Of a stretch of DNA of 20,454 bases, positions 7,286 to 15,455 are shown one piece after another. How positions within the stretch are numbered: position 1 is the first letter of the stretch; each line of letters opens with the position of its first letter. Source of the DNA: Clostridia bacterium (GTDB lineage: Bacteria > Bacillota > Clostridia > Christensenellales > CAG-138); the NCBI GenBank assembly GCA_016293975.1, contig JAEDCW010000034.1:1-20454 (forward strand). Direction: 5' to 3'. The notes below the pieces were generated by a model. It ran no database searches. It saw only the letters and a list, made by a program, of their open reading frames with translations, and had not been told where the DNA came from. A program made the position numbers and the translations under genes.

Positions 7286-7314
7286 ATTCTACAATGCAAA
7301 GCCGGAGTTTGCAA
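7286..7314 (-). promoter_or_regulatory. Promoter of the alpha/beta-hydrolase gene
   Basis: On the minus strand it reads TTGCAA (7314-7309), 17 nt, then TAGAAT (7291-7286). The start should be near 7279, leaving a leader of about 27 nt to the GTG at 7252. It begins directly after the T-run of the preceding gene's terminator. Confidence 0.65.
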
Positions 7315-7316
7315 GG

Positions 7317-7356
7317 AAAAAGCACATCAATGCGCGAAAAACCGCATAAAATGTGC
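7317..7356 (-). terminator. Intrinsic terminator of the methyltransferase gene
   Basis: On the minus strand GCACAT...ATGTGC encloses an inner ATGCG...CGCAT pairing, followed directly by TTTTTCC. It is about 20 nt past the stop at 7376 and separates this gene from the hydrolase. Confidence 0.7.
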
Positions 7357-7375
7357 CGGTTTTACCAATCTGAAC

Positions 7376-8905
7376 CTATTTTCGCCTCAGGAGGAACACG
7401 GTCGGAAGCAATCCACCTGCTTCTGTGCGCTTGCGCGACAACAGCTCCATTTCGTTCTGCTCGGCTATGAGGCGCTTTAAGAGCGTATACTCCATGGTAT
7501 AAAGGAGCGCGATTCCGCCGGGCTTCAGCCATTCGGGGAGCTTCTTTAAGAACTGTGCGTAGAGCCTGTCGTTTATCTCGTGACTTCCCACTCTAAGTCC
7601 GAAGGGCATATTTGCGATTACCTCGTCATACGGCTCGCTTGCGCGAAACTTTATGCAGTCCTTGCAGATAAGCTCGATATCAACATCGGCCGCGGCAGCG
7701 TTGACCTTTGCCTTGTCTATGGCTTTCGGTGTGATATCCACGCCTGTGAGTGCGCCGCAGGGGGAGAGCTTGCTCCTCTCTATGAGCATAGTCCCCGTGC
7801 CGCAGAATGGGTCGAGCACCCTTGCTCGAGAGTGAAGCTCGTCCGAAGCTAATCTCAATACTGCGGCGGCAGTCGAAGGTGCGATGGATGCAGGGAGCAT
7901 CTCTTTTCTGTAGTTGAAACGGTTATCCTTTACACAGCAGAGCTTAGCGTACAGTGCACAGCGGTCGGGAGCGCCGATGATCTCGATTTTCAGTTCTATA
8001 TCGTAGAATGACGGCGAGTTTAAAAGCTCCGGCGAATCGAGTACTGAAGCTATCTCGGATGCGAGTGCCGCCTTGTTTGTCACAGTGTTTGGCATGTCTA
8101 TCCTGTAGCGATAGGGAGGTCTCGCGTCTGTCGATGAGTCCATAAGCTCAAAGAGAAATTTCTTTGCGCTTCCGCCTATGGCCGCGGCATTCAGGCTTAC
8201 GTCTCTCCTTATGGGGAAGAGCGCATCGGAGAAGCACCTCGCTTCAAACAAGCTCTGCATATCGTTCGTCTCTACGAGCACGCCGTTTGAGAATTCACGT
8301 ATAGGCTCAATGCCGATGTCGCTTAGCTCCTCGGCAAGCTGACCGCCGAGCATATTTGCACAACGAAGCTCTACAGAGTGGGGCTTGCTCAACCCCGAGA
8401 AATGCGCGTGTACGCCATGCACAGTCCTTCCGAGCACGAGCCTAACGGCTTCTTTCTCCGCTTCGGCGTGCTTTACTTCCGTTTCGTCCTTAGGCTCTTC
8501 GACCCTGTACGACTGTACGAACGCGACTGCGGCGGTATCGCCTATTGCGCCGAGCGCTAAGAGCATGGAGGGACGCACATAGCGGTATTCCTCTCGTTTT
8601 AACGCCTCTATTATGGGTCTTGAGTATTCGCTTGCGCCTATGTTGCCCATGAGCACGGCCGTGGTCTTGCGTATGCCGGGTATGGGGGAGGCGAGATTGC
8701 GCTTTAGTTCGTCTATTGTGAGCGCTGCGGTGAGCTCTTTTTTGTGGTCCTGCTTCTTTGCGAGCTTGCCGAGTATCGCGCACGCCACTGTGTTTGCGTC
8801 GATGTGATAAAGCTCGAGTGCGGCTTCGTAAGCCGATTCCTCGTTTATCGATTTGTCGTTATTCGCTATTCTCTCTTTGAGCTCCGCCACGGTGAGTTTT
8901 GCCAT
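7376..8905 (-). CDS. HEAT-repeat / THUMP-like / RNA N2-guanosine methyltransferase fusion
   Basis: 509 residues. Residues about 1-135 are paired helices of HEAT type (S-P-I-P-G-I-R-K-T-T-A-V-L-M-G-N and R-Y-V-R-P-S-M-L-L-A-L-G-A-I). Residues about 155-330 resemble the THUMP/ferredoxin-like RNA-binding part of the RlmL/TrmN group. The catalytic domain has SAM motif I D-P-F-C-G-T-G-T (366-373), an acidic motif II residue (Asp390) and the target-base motif N-M-P-F (432-435), the N-x-P-F form of N2-guanine RNA methyltransferases. It probably methylates a guanosine in tRNA or 23S rRNA; which one cannot be told here. The N-terminal HEAT module is not part of standard TrmN or RlmL. Cytoplasmic. It has its own promoter and terminator. 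Confidence 0.8.
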   Translation of the reverse strand: MAKLTVAELKERIANNDKSINEESAYEAALELYHIDANTVACAILGKLAKKQDHKKELTAALTIDELKRNLASPIPGIRKTTAVLMGNIGASEYSRPIIEALKREEYRYVRPSMLLALGAIGDTAAVAFVQSYRVEEPKDETEVKHAEAEKEAVRLVLGRTVHGVHAHFSGLSKPHSVELRCANMLGGQLAEELSDIGIEPIREFSNGVLVETNDMQSLFEARCFSDALFPIRRDVSLNAAAIGGSAKKFLFELMDSSTDARPPYRYRIDMPNTVTNKAALASEIASVLDSPELLNSPSFYDIELKIEIIGAPDRCALYAKLCCVKDNRFNYRKEMLPASIAPSTAAAVLRLASDELHSRARVLDPFCGTGTMLIERSKLSPCGALTGVDITPKAIDKAKVNAAAADVDIELICKDCIKFRASEPYDEVIANMPFGLRVGSHEINDRLYAQFLKKLPEWLKPGGIALLYTMEYTLLKRLIAEQNEMELLSRKRTEAGGLLPTVFLLRRK

Positions 8906-8937
8906 TGATGTTTCCGCCTTGTTTATGAATCTTCAGG

Positions 8938-8946
8938 ATTATATCA
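8938..8946 (-). promoter_or_regulatory. Extended -10 promoter of the methyltransferase gene
   Basis: The minus strand has TGATATAAT, a TGn-extended perfect -10, about 33 nt before the ATG at 8905. The -35 position (TTTGTT, 8966-8961) is poor, as is normal for extended -10 promoters. It is divergent from the cutC promoter about 40 bp away. Confidence 0.55.
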
Positions 8947-8984
8947 CATAGTACTTCATTAACAAAGCCGATTGTATAACTTCG

Positions 8985-9014
8985 TTGACATTGCCCCGCA
9001 AAAGCCATTATTAT
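8985..9014 (+). promoter_or_regulatory. Promoter of the cutC-ROK-fucosidase operon
   Basis: A consensus TTGACA (8985-8990), an 18-nt spacer and TATTAT (9009-9014). The predicted leader to the cutC ATG is about 50 nt. Confidence 0.7.
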
Positions 9015-9072
9015 ACATTTATTACAGAGGGATCGTTATAAAGGAAAGTACAGATCGGAAACGGGGGCGTGT

Positions 9073-9831
9073 ATGGATATCACGATAGAAGTGTGCTGTC
9101 AGAGTGCGAGCGATGTTTTTACTGCGGTCAAGTGCGGTGCGGATAGGGTAGAACTCAATTCGGCGCTCTTTTTCGGGGGGCTTACTCCGAGCGTGGGCAG
9201 CGTTGAGTTTATTCGTGAATACACAAACATACCGATTATGGTGATGGTGCGTCCAAGAGAGGGCGGCTTTTCATACACGCGAGACGAGCTTGAGATAATG
9301 GTCAAGGACATAAGGGCTCTGCTCAATGCCGGTGCGGACGGAATAGTTTTCGGTTGTCTTAGGCAAAACGGGACAATAGACGAGAGTGCGTGCATGAGAC
9401 TTCTCGACGAGATAGGCAATCACACGAGCGTATTCCATAGGGCATTCGATATGATAGGGGACAACTTTGAGCCTGCGATAGACACACTTGTTCGGCTTGG
9501 AGTTTCGCGCGTTCTCACGAGCGGCGGCGCTTATACTGCGACTGCGGGCATACCGAGGCTCAGGCAGATAAAGGCGTATGCCGGCAACGATATAGACATA
9601 CTGCCGTGCGGCAAGATTCGAGCGGACAACGCCGCAAGGATAATGCGCGAGACGGGGATAAACAGCGTACACACGTCTGCAACTACGGAGGAATTGGACG
9701 TAACGGGCGAGTATAACGAAGCCGTCAGCTTTGTGGGCAAAGAGCTCCCGAGGAGCGGTGCTTACACGGGCTGTAACGGCGATATTCTCAGCCACTTTGT
9801 AAAAACCGTGAGAGGTAGCATGAGACTATGA
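9073..9831 (+). CDS. cutC: CutC family TIM-barrel protein
   Basis: 252 residues, the full usual length of the family. Diagnostic blocks are the start I-E-V-C-C-Q-S, A-D-R-V-E-L-N with L-x-x-G-G-L-T-P-S, V-M-V-R-P-R-E-G-G-F, G-A-D-G-I-V-F-G, F-H-R-A-F-D and L-T-S-G-G, followed by C-G-K-I-R near the end of the barrel. The family is annotated as copper homeostasis, but that role is weakly supported, and here the gene heads an operon of sugar-handling genes and overlaps the ROK kinase gene by ATGA. A role in sugar metabolism is a reasonable inference. GGGGG lies 5 nt before the ATG. No signal peptide. Confidence 0.9.
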   Translation: MDITIEVCCQSASDVFTAVKCGADRVELNSALFFGGLTPSVGSVEFIREYTNIPIMVMVRPREGGFSYTRDELEIMVKDIRALLNAGADGIVFGCLRQNGTIDESACMRLLDEIGNHTSVFHRAFDMIGDNFEPAIDTLVRLGVSRVLTSGGAYTATAGIPRLRQIKAYAGNDIDILPCGKIRADNAARIMRETGINSVHTSATTEELDVTGEYNEAVSFVGKELPRSGAYTGCNGDILSHFVKTVRGSMRL

Positions 9832-10724
9832 GGGTATTGGCGCTCGATATAGGCGGAAGCTTTATTAAGTATGCGTACTGCACCGAAGGCGGAGAACTCG
9901 TCTCCCCGTCATATAGACCTACGGACGCGGTAAGCCGCGAGAGGATACTCGATTCGATAACCGAGGTCATGCGTGAAGCGTGTGATTTTTCTGCCGTTGC
10001 GGTGAGCTGTGCGGGTGTAATCGACTCAAATACGGGCGCAGTCGTTCAACAGAGCGGAGCGCTTCCGCTTACAGACGGCTTTGAGCTTGCAAGCTGGATT
10101 ACTTCCATAGTGGGTGTGCCTGCGTTTGTTGAAAACGACGTTAACTGCGCTATGCTGGGCGAGCTGTGGAAGGGCGCGGCAAGGGGTTGCCAAAACGCCG
10201 CTATGCTCACTCTCGGCACGAGCATAGGAGGGGCAATAGTGATTAACGGGGAGCTATACAAGGGCAGTCACTTCGGCGCAGGCGAATTCGGACACGTTAC
10301 GCTGCACCCTGATGGCAAGGACTGCTGTTGTGGAAGAAAGGGCTGTTTCGGGGCGTACGGCTCTGCGACGGCACTGCTCGAAAGCGTAGGCGACATATGC
10401 CCCGGCATTCTAACCTGCGAGGATACTGAGGCTTTGATGAATGCTTCTCCCGAGCTTAAAAAGCGCATCTGTGACTGGGCGCACGAGGTCGCACTCGGCG
10501 TTTCGGGCGTCATACACAGCGTAGACCCCGAGATAATGATACTCGGTGGAGGGATTATGGAGAAGCGGTCTTTGTTTGAGCTGATTAAAACTGCGCTCAG
10601 CCCGTGCTTGATGGATGCCTACAGGGACACGAAGCTCTTAGCCGCAGATACGGGAAACGCGGCAGGTATGCTCGGCGCGGCGTATATCGCATTGAAAGCT
10701 ATTTCGGGCGGATTCGGAAGGTAA
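9828..10724 (+). CDS. ROK family sugar kinase
   Basis: 298 residues. ROK kinases phosphorylate glucose, N-acetylmannosamine, N-acetylglucosamine and similar sugars using ATP. The phosphate loop is L-D-I-G-G-S (Asp7). The catalytic block is V-E-N-D-V-N with Asp104. The glycine loop is G-T-S-I-G-G-A (130-136) and the sugar motif E-F-G-H is at 153-156. A zinc site C-C-C-G-R-K-G-C supplies Cys166, Cys168 and Cys173 with His156. The next conserved stretch, usually G-C-L-E-x-Y, reads G-C-F-G-A-Y, so the common Glu is Gly here. The start ATG overlaps the cutC stop (ATGA), so the pair is translationally coupled. The specific sugar is not readable; fucose itself is not a typical ROK substrate, so an amino sugar released from the same glycan is plausible. 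Confidence 0.9.
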   Translation: MRVLALDIGGSFIKYAYCTEGGELVSPSYRPTDAVSRERILDSITEVMREACDFSAVAVSCAGVIDSNTGAVVQQSGALPLTDGFELASWITSIVGVPAFVENDVNCAMLGELWKGAARGCQNAAMLTLGTSIGGAIVINGELYKGSHFGAGEFGHVTLHPDGKDCCCGRKGCFGAYGSATALLESVGDICPGILTCEDTEALMNASPELKKRICDWAHEVALGVSGVIHSVDPEIMILGGGIMEKRSLFELIKTALSPCLMDAYRDTKLLAADTGNAAGMLGAAYIALKAISGGFGR

Positions 10725-10726
10725 AC

Positions 10727-12409
10727 GTGACACGGGAGATCGAGTTAAACGAGCACGACCGCTTTAAAGCGAGGCTGTTAAAATATCTACCGAGCCGTGC
10801 AAAACTCACGGAAACGCAGGTGGAAGAGCACATAGCGCACATGCTCTGCATTCGGCACAATACCCCCTGGCAAAAAGACATACCCGAGGAGATATTTTTA
10901 AGCTTCGTTTTGCCTATGCATGTAAATGACGAGCCCATAGTGCCCTGTGCAAAGCTGTTTTATTCTCAGCTCATGCCCATGCTTTCGGGTATGGATGCCA
11001 TGACCGCGGCGATACAGGTTAACTACTACTGCATGGCAAACGTCACGTACAGATTCAACGATGCGCCAACTTCGGACGTGCTTACCATATTTAACAGGGG
11101 TTACGGCAGGTGTGGAGAGGAGTCGACATTTGCGGTGCTTGCGTATCGCTCCGTAGGCATACCGGCGAGGCAAGTCTACGCCGTAAAGTGGTCGCATTGC
11201 GAGGACAACCACGCATGGGTCGAGATATACGTAAACGGACAATGGCACTACACAGGCGCGTGCGAGGCGCAGGAAAAGCTTGACTGCGGCTGGTTTGACA
11301 CAGCTTCGAGCAAGGCGCAGTACATAAGGGCACTCTGCGACTGCGAAAGGCTCGATCCGTACATAGCGAGCGAAAACGGCAGGGCGGTTGAAAATGTCAC
11401 GGACAGATACGCCGCCGCAGGTACGCTCAAGCTGCAGGTAAAAAACGGCGCAGAGCCGTGCCCGAATGCGAGACTTTCCGTGGAACTCTTCAACACCGGA
11501 AATTTTGACAGGCTGTTTACATTGGAGTGCGACGAGCGAGGCGAGGCGAGCGCCATACTGGGCATGGGCGACGTTTTTATAACCCACTATTCCGAAAGTG
11601 GCTTTTGCAGGGTAAAGGCGACCCCTCCGAGTGCCGTTATAGATATCGCCCACGGTACGCCCGACGGCGCTTACGAGTATACGCAGAGGGTTGCGGAGGG
11701 CAGAGATCCTCATTTACACGCTTCAGACGAGTGGCGCACCGGTTTATCAAACAGAAGAAGGGAGCTTCTTCACCCCGGCAGTCATACGCCCTGGGTGAGA
11801 CCCGAGCCCGTCCCCGAAAAGGGCGCACATGAGGTCCGCGTTGAAACCGACTACGATATAATTCAGGGCTTCGGAGGCAATTTCTCAATAGCGAGGATAA
11901 CGCAGGACGGCACGCAGAAGCTCGATTTGGATAAAAACTCGCCTGCGACACTGCATATTGCTGCGGGTAGATACTGCTTTAACGCCTACAGGAGAGGGCT
12001 TGACGGCACGCTGTACATAAAAAGCTTGGTAAAGCAAATAGATAGCGACTGCACGTTGAAGCTTTCAATGCCGAATGCCGAGGCAAAGCCCCTAAATGCG
12101 CCTGCGGCACTTCCGTTTGAGGATCGCTGCGGAAAAACCCTGCTATTACTGTGCGGTGGAGACGACGAGCCCACTCGCCACATAGAGAGCGAGCTGAAAG
12201 AGCAGGAAAATACGCTTATTTCCCGGGAAATAAGAACCTTGCGCATAGATACGGTACCGTGCGATGCACTTGAAAGAGTGAGGGAGCTTATGCATATATC
12301 GGGCGATGCGCTTCCGATACTCGTTGCGGTAAAGGACGGAATGGGACTGCACGCGGTGTGCGGCTACAACGTTGGCTCTGTGGAGCTTTTGTGCGAGCTT
12401 TTGAGGTGA
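10727..12409 (+). CDS. Transglutaminase-like (papain-fold) protein, cytoplasmic
   Basis: About 560 residues from a GTG 2 nt after the ROK gene stop, with GGAAGG just upstream. The frame stays open far into the ROK gene, but that part is a shadow. Residues about 95-180 are a transglutaminase core: G-R-C-G-E with Cys129, then D-N-H-A-W-V-E-I-Y with His162. The third-residue position after W-H-Y reads G-A-C-E, with Gly where Asp is usual and Glu180 three residues on. Residues about 260-360 look like a beta-sandwich of carboxypeptidase-regulatory type. A C-terminal region (about 475-560) contains L-L-L-L-C-G-G-D-D. There is no signal peptide. The most likely role is a cysteine peptidase or amidase trimming a peptide or glycopeptide whose fucose is removed by the next gene product; this is inference from context. 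Confidence 0.75.
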   Translation: MTREIELNEHDRFKARLLKYLPSRAKLTETQVEEHIAHMLCIRHNTPWQKDIPEEIFLSFVLPMHVNDEPIVPCAKLFYSQLMPMLSGMDAMTAAIQVNYYCMANVTYRFNDAPTSDVLTIFNRGYGRCGEESTFAVLAYRSVGIPARQVYAVKWSHCEDNHAWVEIYVNGQWHYTGACEAQEKLDCGWFDTASSKAQYIRALCDCERLDPYIASENGRAVENVTDRYAAAGTLKLQVKNGAEPCPNARLSVELFNTGNFDRLFTLECDERGEASAILGMGDVFITHYSESGFCRVKATPPSAVIDIAHGTPDGAYEYTQRVAEGRDPHLHASDEWRTGLSNRRRELLHPGSHTPWVRPEPVPEKGAHEVRVETDYDIIQGFGGNFSIARITQDGTQKLDLDKNSPATLHIAAGRYCFNAYRRGLDGTLYIKSLVKQIDSDCTLKLSMPNAEAKPLNAPAALPFEDRCGKTLLLLCGGDDEPTRHIESELKEQENTLISREIRTLRIDTVPCDALERVRELMHISGDALPILVAVKDGMGLHAVCGYNVGSVELLCELLR

Positions 12410-12412
12410 AGC

Positions 12413-13888
12413 ATGAATCAGACTGAATACATCAATGTAATCGACGAAGTAATTGCAAAGGGCAAATACAAGCCTGCGTGGGAGTCGCTCTCAAATTACG
12501 ATATGCCCGAGTGGTACAGGCGCGCAAAGCTCGGAATATTCGTGCATTGGGGCGTATACAGCGTGCCTGCATTCGGGAGCGAATGGTACTCGCGCAACAT
12601 GTACATACAGGGCTCAAAAGCGTATGAGCACCACATCGCAAAGTACGGCCCACAGAGCGAATTCGGCTACAAGGACTTCATACCGATGTTTAAGGGCGAG
12701 AATTTCGACGCAGATGCCTGGGTGAGCCTGTTTAAGCGTGCCGGTGCAGGTTATGTGGTGCCCGTTGCGGAGCATCACGATGGCTTTATGATGTACGATT
12801 CCGACCTGTCTCGCTTTACGAGCGTCAATATGGGATTGCACAGGGACTACCTCGGAGAGTTGTTTTCCGCGGCAAAAAAGCAGAACATGGCCGCCTGCGC
12901 ATCGACCCACAGGCTTGAACACTGGTTTTTCATGGGCAGGGGCAGGGAGTTTGACAGCGATATAGCGGCAAACAGCGACAGGGACGACATTTACTGGCCT
13001 TCGCTCACGCCCGACCCGAGCTTTACCGACCCCGATTGCGGCGCACAGCCTCCCAAGGAGTTTTTGACCGATTGGGTAGTGAGGACGTGTGAGCTCATAG
13101 ATCGCTACAGACCAAAGCTGATTTACTTCGATTGGTGGATACACCACAGGAGCGTAAAAGAACAGCTTAGGAAAATCGCCGCCTATTACTATAACCGCGC
13201 GGAGGAATGGGGCGAGAAAGTAGTTATAAACTACAAATACGATGCGTTTGCATTCGGCTCTGCGGTGCTCGACCTCGAGAGGGGAAGCAGTGTATCTGCG
13301 AGACCTTTCTTCTGGCAGTGCTGTACGTCTACGTCGCGCTCGTCGTGGGGCTTTACGGAAAACAGCGACTATAAGACGGCAAACGAGCTTATCGCTACGC
13401 TCTGCGACGTAGTTAGCAAGAACGGTTGTATGCTCCTAAACGTAGGACCTAAGGCGGACGGCACATTCGCCCCCGAGGACGAAAAACTGCTCTGCGAGCT
13501 GGGCGACTGGCTCAAAGTAAACGGGGAAGCGATTTACGGCGCTATACCGTGGAAAAAATGCGGTGAAGGCAGCGAGTGCGAGAAGGCAGGTCAGTTTACG
13601 GATTCCAAAGCGCCCGTCTACACGAGTCAAGACATACGGTACACTGTAAATAACGGTGCGATATATGCGATAACGCTCGGCGAGCCAGAAAACGGTAAGT
13701 ACGTACTAAAGAGTTTCTGCTTTCCCAAGGACATCGATGCCGCAGACGGCTTTGTCGGTATAGTGGATTCCGTGAAGCTTCTCGGGAGCGATGAGTCCGT
13801 GTATTTCGAGCGCAACGAGGACGGACTTGTAATTCACGCGAGCTGCAAAAAGGGCAGCATCAGTGTGTTTAAGATAGATGTAATATAA
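12413..13888 (+). CDS. GH29 alpha-L-fucosidase
   Basis: 491 residues. Retaining glycoside hydrolase family 29, releasing alpha-L-fucose. The N-terminal barrel carries the family signature W-Y-R-R-A-K-L-G-I-F-V-H-W-G, then E-W-Y-S-R-N-M and the substrate-pocket A-E-H-H-D-G-F (His121, His122). The nucleophile is most likely Asp240 in L-I-Y-F-D-W-W. L-L-N-V-G-P-K-A-D-G-T-F and the W-L-K-V-N-G-E-A-I-Y-G block at about 360-390 are typical of GH29. A C-terminal beta domain covers about 400-491. There is no signal peptide, so it works inside the cell on imported oligosaccharides. The acid/base Glu cannot be placed confidently by eye. It starts 3 nt after the preceding stop with GAGGTGA upstream and is the last gene before the terminator. 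Confidence 0.92.
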   Translation: MNQTEYINVIDEVIAKGKYKPAWESLSNYDMPEWYRRAKLGIFVHWGVYSVPAFGSEWYSRNMYIQGSKAYEHHIAKYGPQSEFGYKDFIPMFKGENFDADAWVSLFKRAGAGYVVPVAEHHDGFMMYDSDLSRFTSVNMGLHRDYLGELFSAAKKQNMAACASTHRLEHWFFMGRGREFDSDIAANSDRDDIYWPSLTPDPSFTDPDCGAQPPKEFLTDWVVRTCELIDRYRPKLIYFDWWIHHRSVKEQLRKIAAYYYNRAEEWGEKVVINYKYDAFAFGSAVLDLERGSSVSARPFFWQCCTSTSRSSWGFTENSDYKTANELIATLCDVVSKNGCMLLNVGPKADGTFAPEDEKLLCELGDWLKVNGEAIYGAIPWKKCGEGSECEKAGQFTDSKAPVYTSQDIRYTVNNGAIYAITLGEPENGKYVLKSFCFPKDIDAADGFVGIVDSVKLLGSDESVYFERNEDGLVIHASCKKGSISVFKIDVI

Positions 13889-13910
13889 GGAATTTGCAGA
13901 GGCTTTTTTG

Positions 13911-13945
13911 GAGCGCTTCGGAGCTGTCCGTGCGCTCTTTTTCTT
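13911..13945 (+). terminator. Terminator of the cutC-fucosidase operon
   Basis: GAGCGC (13911-13916) pairs with GCGCTC (13932-13937), followed by TTTTTCTT. It lies about 22 nt after the fucosidase stop. The remaining gap to 14049 is AT-rich, with several TATA-like stretches that could be the promoter of the next operon, but no clear -35/-10 pair. Confidence 0.7.
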
Positions 13946-14049
13946 ATGGCGGTCATTAGAAAACGGAATACACAATATACTATAATTTCGCTTTAAATGT
14001 GATCATATATATGTTAGTATATTACTGAAATAATATATTGGGGGCGGCT

Positions 14050-14355
14050 ATGCGAATAGACAATCATCCAATACTCACGTTTGACAGAGGTGAGAAGGTA
14101 ACTATTTATTACAATGGCGATCCGATACCTGCATACAGGGGTGAGACGATTGCCGCGGCATTGCACGCAGCCGGGATACGAGTCCTTGGTCATAGCATCG
14201 AATTGCACAGACCCAGGGGCTTTTATTGTGCCATAGGAAATTGCTCCTCTTGCATGATGGTCGTAAACGGCGTGCCTAATGTCAAAACATGTATAACTGA
14301 AGTTGAGGACGGTATGCGCGTCGAGCTTCAGGAGGGAAAGGGCGTGATTAAATGA
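14050..14355 (+). CDS. 2Fe-2S subunit (HcnA/Fer2_4-like) of an amine dehydrogenase
   Basis: 101 residues. The cluster-binding motif is Cys60-x4-Cys65-x2-Cys68 with Cys81 (G-F-Y-C-A-I-G-N-C-S-S-C, then C-I-T-E), matching the small 2Fe-2S domain at the N-terminus of sarcosine oxidase alpha and the HcnA/hydroxyproline dehydrogenase gamma type. It passes electrons within a membrane-free complex with the next four gene products. The ATG at 14050 follows GGGGGCGG; an in-frame TTG at 14038 would include the ribosome site and is rejected. The 3' end overlaps the next start by ATGA. Confidence 0.85.
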   Translation: MRIDNHPILTFDRGEKVTIYYNGDPIPAYRGETIAAALHAAGIRVLGHSIELHRPRGFYCAIGNCSSCMMVVNGVPNVKTCITEVEDGMRVELQEGKGVIK

Positions 14356-15455
14356 GAAGCTGTGAGCTTTTGGTAGTCGGCGGAGGTCCCGCGGGACTTT
14401 GTGCCGCCATCAATGCCGCGAAGGCGGGCGCACACGTGATAGTGCTTGAGCGCAATCCGAGCATAGGCGGTCAGCTTGTCAAACAGACCCACATGTTCTT
14501 CGGATCGAGAAAACAGCACGCTTCTACGAGGGGCATAGACATAGTTGGCATACTCGAATCCGAGATTGCCGCTATGGGCGATAAGATAGAGATACTTGCC
14601 TCGACTACCGCACTCGGCATATACGAGGACGGTGTCGTCACGGCGATGCACCGCGAGGACAAGTACGTGAAGTTCAAGCCGCAGGCGATAGTCGTTGCGA
14701 CAGGCGCTTGCGAGAAGGCGCTCGCGTTTGAGAATAACGACCTGCCTGGAATCTACGGCGCAGGCGCTGTACAGACGCTTATGAATGTATACGGCGTAAG
14801 CGTGGGCGACAGTGTCGTAATGGTAGGCGCAGGCAACATAGGGCTCATAGTCAGCTATCAGCTCATGCAGGCAGGTGTCAATGTTAAGTGCATACTCGAC
14901 GCCGCTCCGAGAATAGGCGGCTATCTCGTTCACGCCTCAAAGGTCGCAAGGATGGGCGTTCCGATTTTGACAGGGCACACCGTAAAGCGCGCAATAGGCC
15001 GTGAGAAGCTCGAAGCCGTTGAGATAGTCGAGCTCGATGAGCGTTTTAAAGAGATACCGGGTACGGAGAGCATCGTCGAGACGGATACGCTCTGCATATC
15101 TGTCGGACTTGCACCTCTCACCGAGTTACTGCATATGGCAGGGTGCAAAATGCGTTTTGTAGGTCAGCTCGGCGGGCTTGTACCACTTAAAAACGATGAG
15201 CTTATGACGAGCGTAGACGGACTGTTCGTGGCGGGCGATACCTCGGGTGTTGAAGAGGCATCGGCGGCTATGGTAGAGGGACGCATAGCGGGTCTTTGTG
15301 CGGCAAAGAAGCTCGGCTATGTGGCGGAGGATTTCGAAGAGGAGCTCTCAGACCTCAAGGCACAGCTCGAGGCACTTCGCTCAGGGCCCGCAGGTAAGCA
15401 TATACGCGACGGAATAGCGCATACCGCGCTCGATGTGGAGGCTCAATATGTTTGA
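14352..15455 (+). CDS. FAD/NAD(P)-type oxidoreductase subunit (HcnB / proline dehydrogenase alpha-like)
   Basis: 367 residues. An FAD-binding G-G-G-P-A-G lies at 10-15, with I-V-V-A-T-G-A following the first domain. A second nucleotide-binding V-G-A-G-N-I-G lies near 158, and the FAD-closing motif G-L-F-V-A-G-D near 295. This is the two-dinucleotide-domain reductase fold found in the alpha subunit of heterotetrameric archaeal/bacterial L-proline dehydrogenases and in HcnB. The C-terminal BFD-like 2Fe-2S domain of some relatives is absent and is instead encoded by the separate gene at 15942. It is coupled to the gene before by ATGA and overlaps the following one by 8 nt. Confidence 0.85.
   Translation: MRSCELLVVGGGPAGLCAAINAAKAGAHVIVLERNPSIGGQLVKQTHMFFGSRKQHASTRGIDIVGILESEIAAMGDKIEILASTTALGIYEDGVVTAMHREDKYVKFKPQAIVVATGACEKALAFENNDLPGIYGAGAVQTLMNVYGVSVGDSVVMVGAGNIGLIVSYQLMQAGVNVKCILDAAPRIGGYLVHASKVARMGVPILTGHTVKRAIGREKLEAVEIVELDERFKEIPGTESIVETDTLCISVGLAPLTELLHMAGCKMRFVGQLGGLVPLKNDELMTSVDGLFVAGDTSGVEEASAAMVEGRIAGLCAAKKLGYVAEDFEEELSDLKAQLEALRSGPAGKHIRDGIAHTALDVEAQYV

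Noticed and set aside
9271..9795. Antisense open frame opposite cutC
   Set aside because: Shadow of cutC with no domain or start signal.
10604..10726. 5' extension of the transglutaminase frame into the ROK gene
   Set aside because: It lies wholly within the ROK coding sequence in another frame. A GTG with a ribosome site sits 2 nt after the ROK stop.
10898..11713. Long antisense open frame (271 codons) opposite the transglutaminase gene
   Set aside because: Shadow of a well-supported gene; low-quality Arg/Cys/Tyr-rich composition and no ribosome site.
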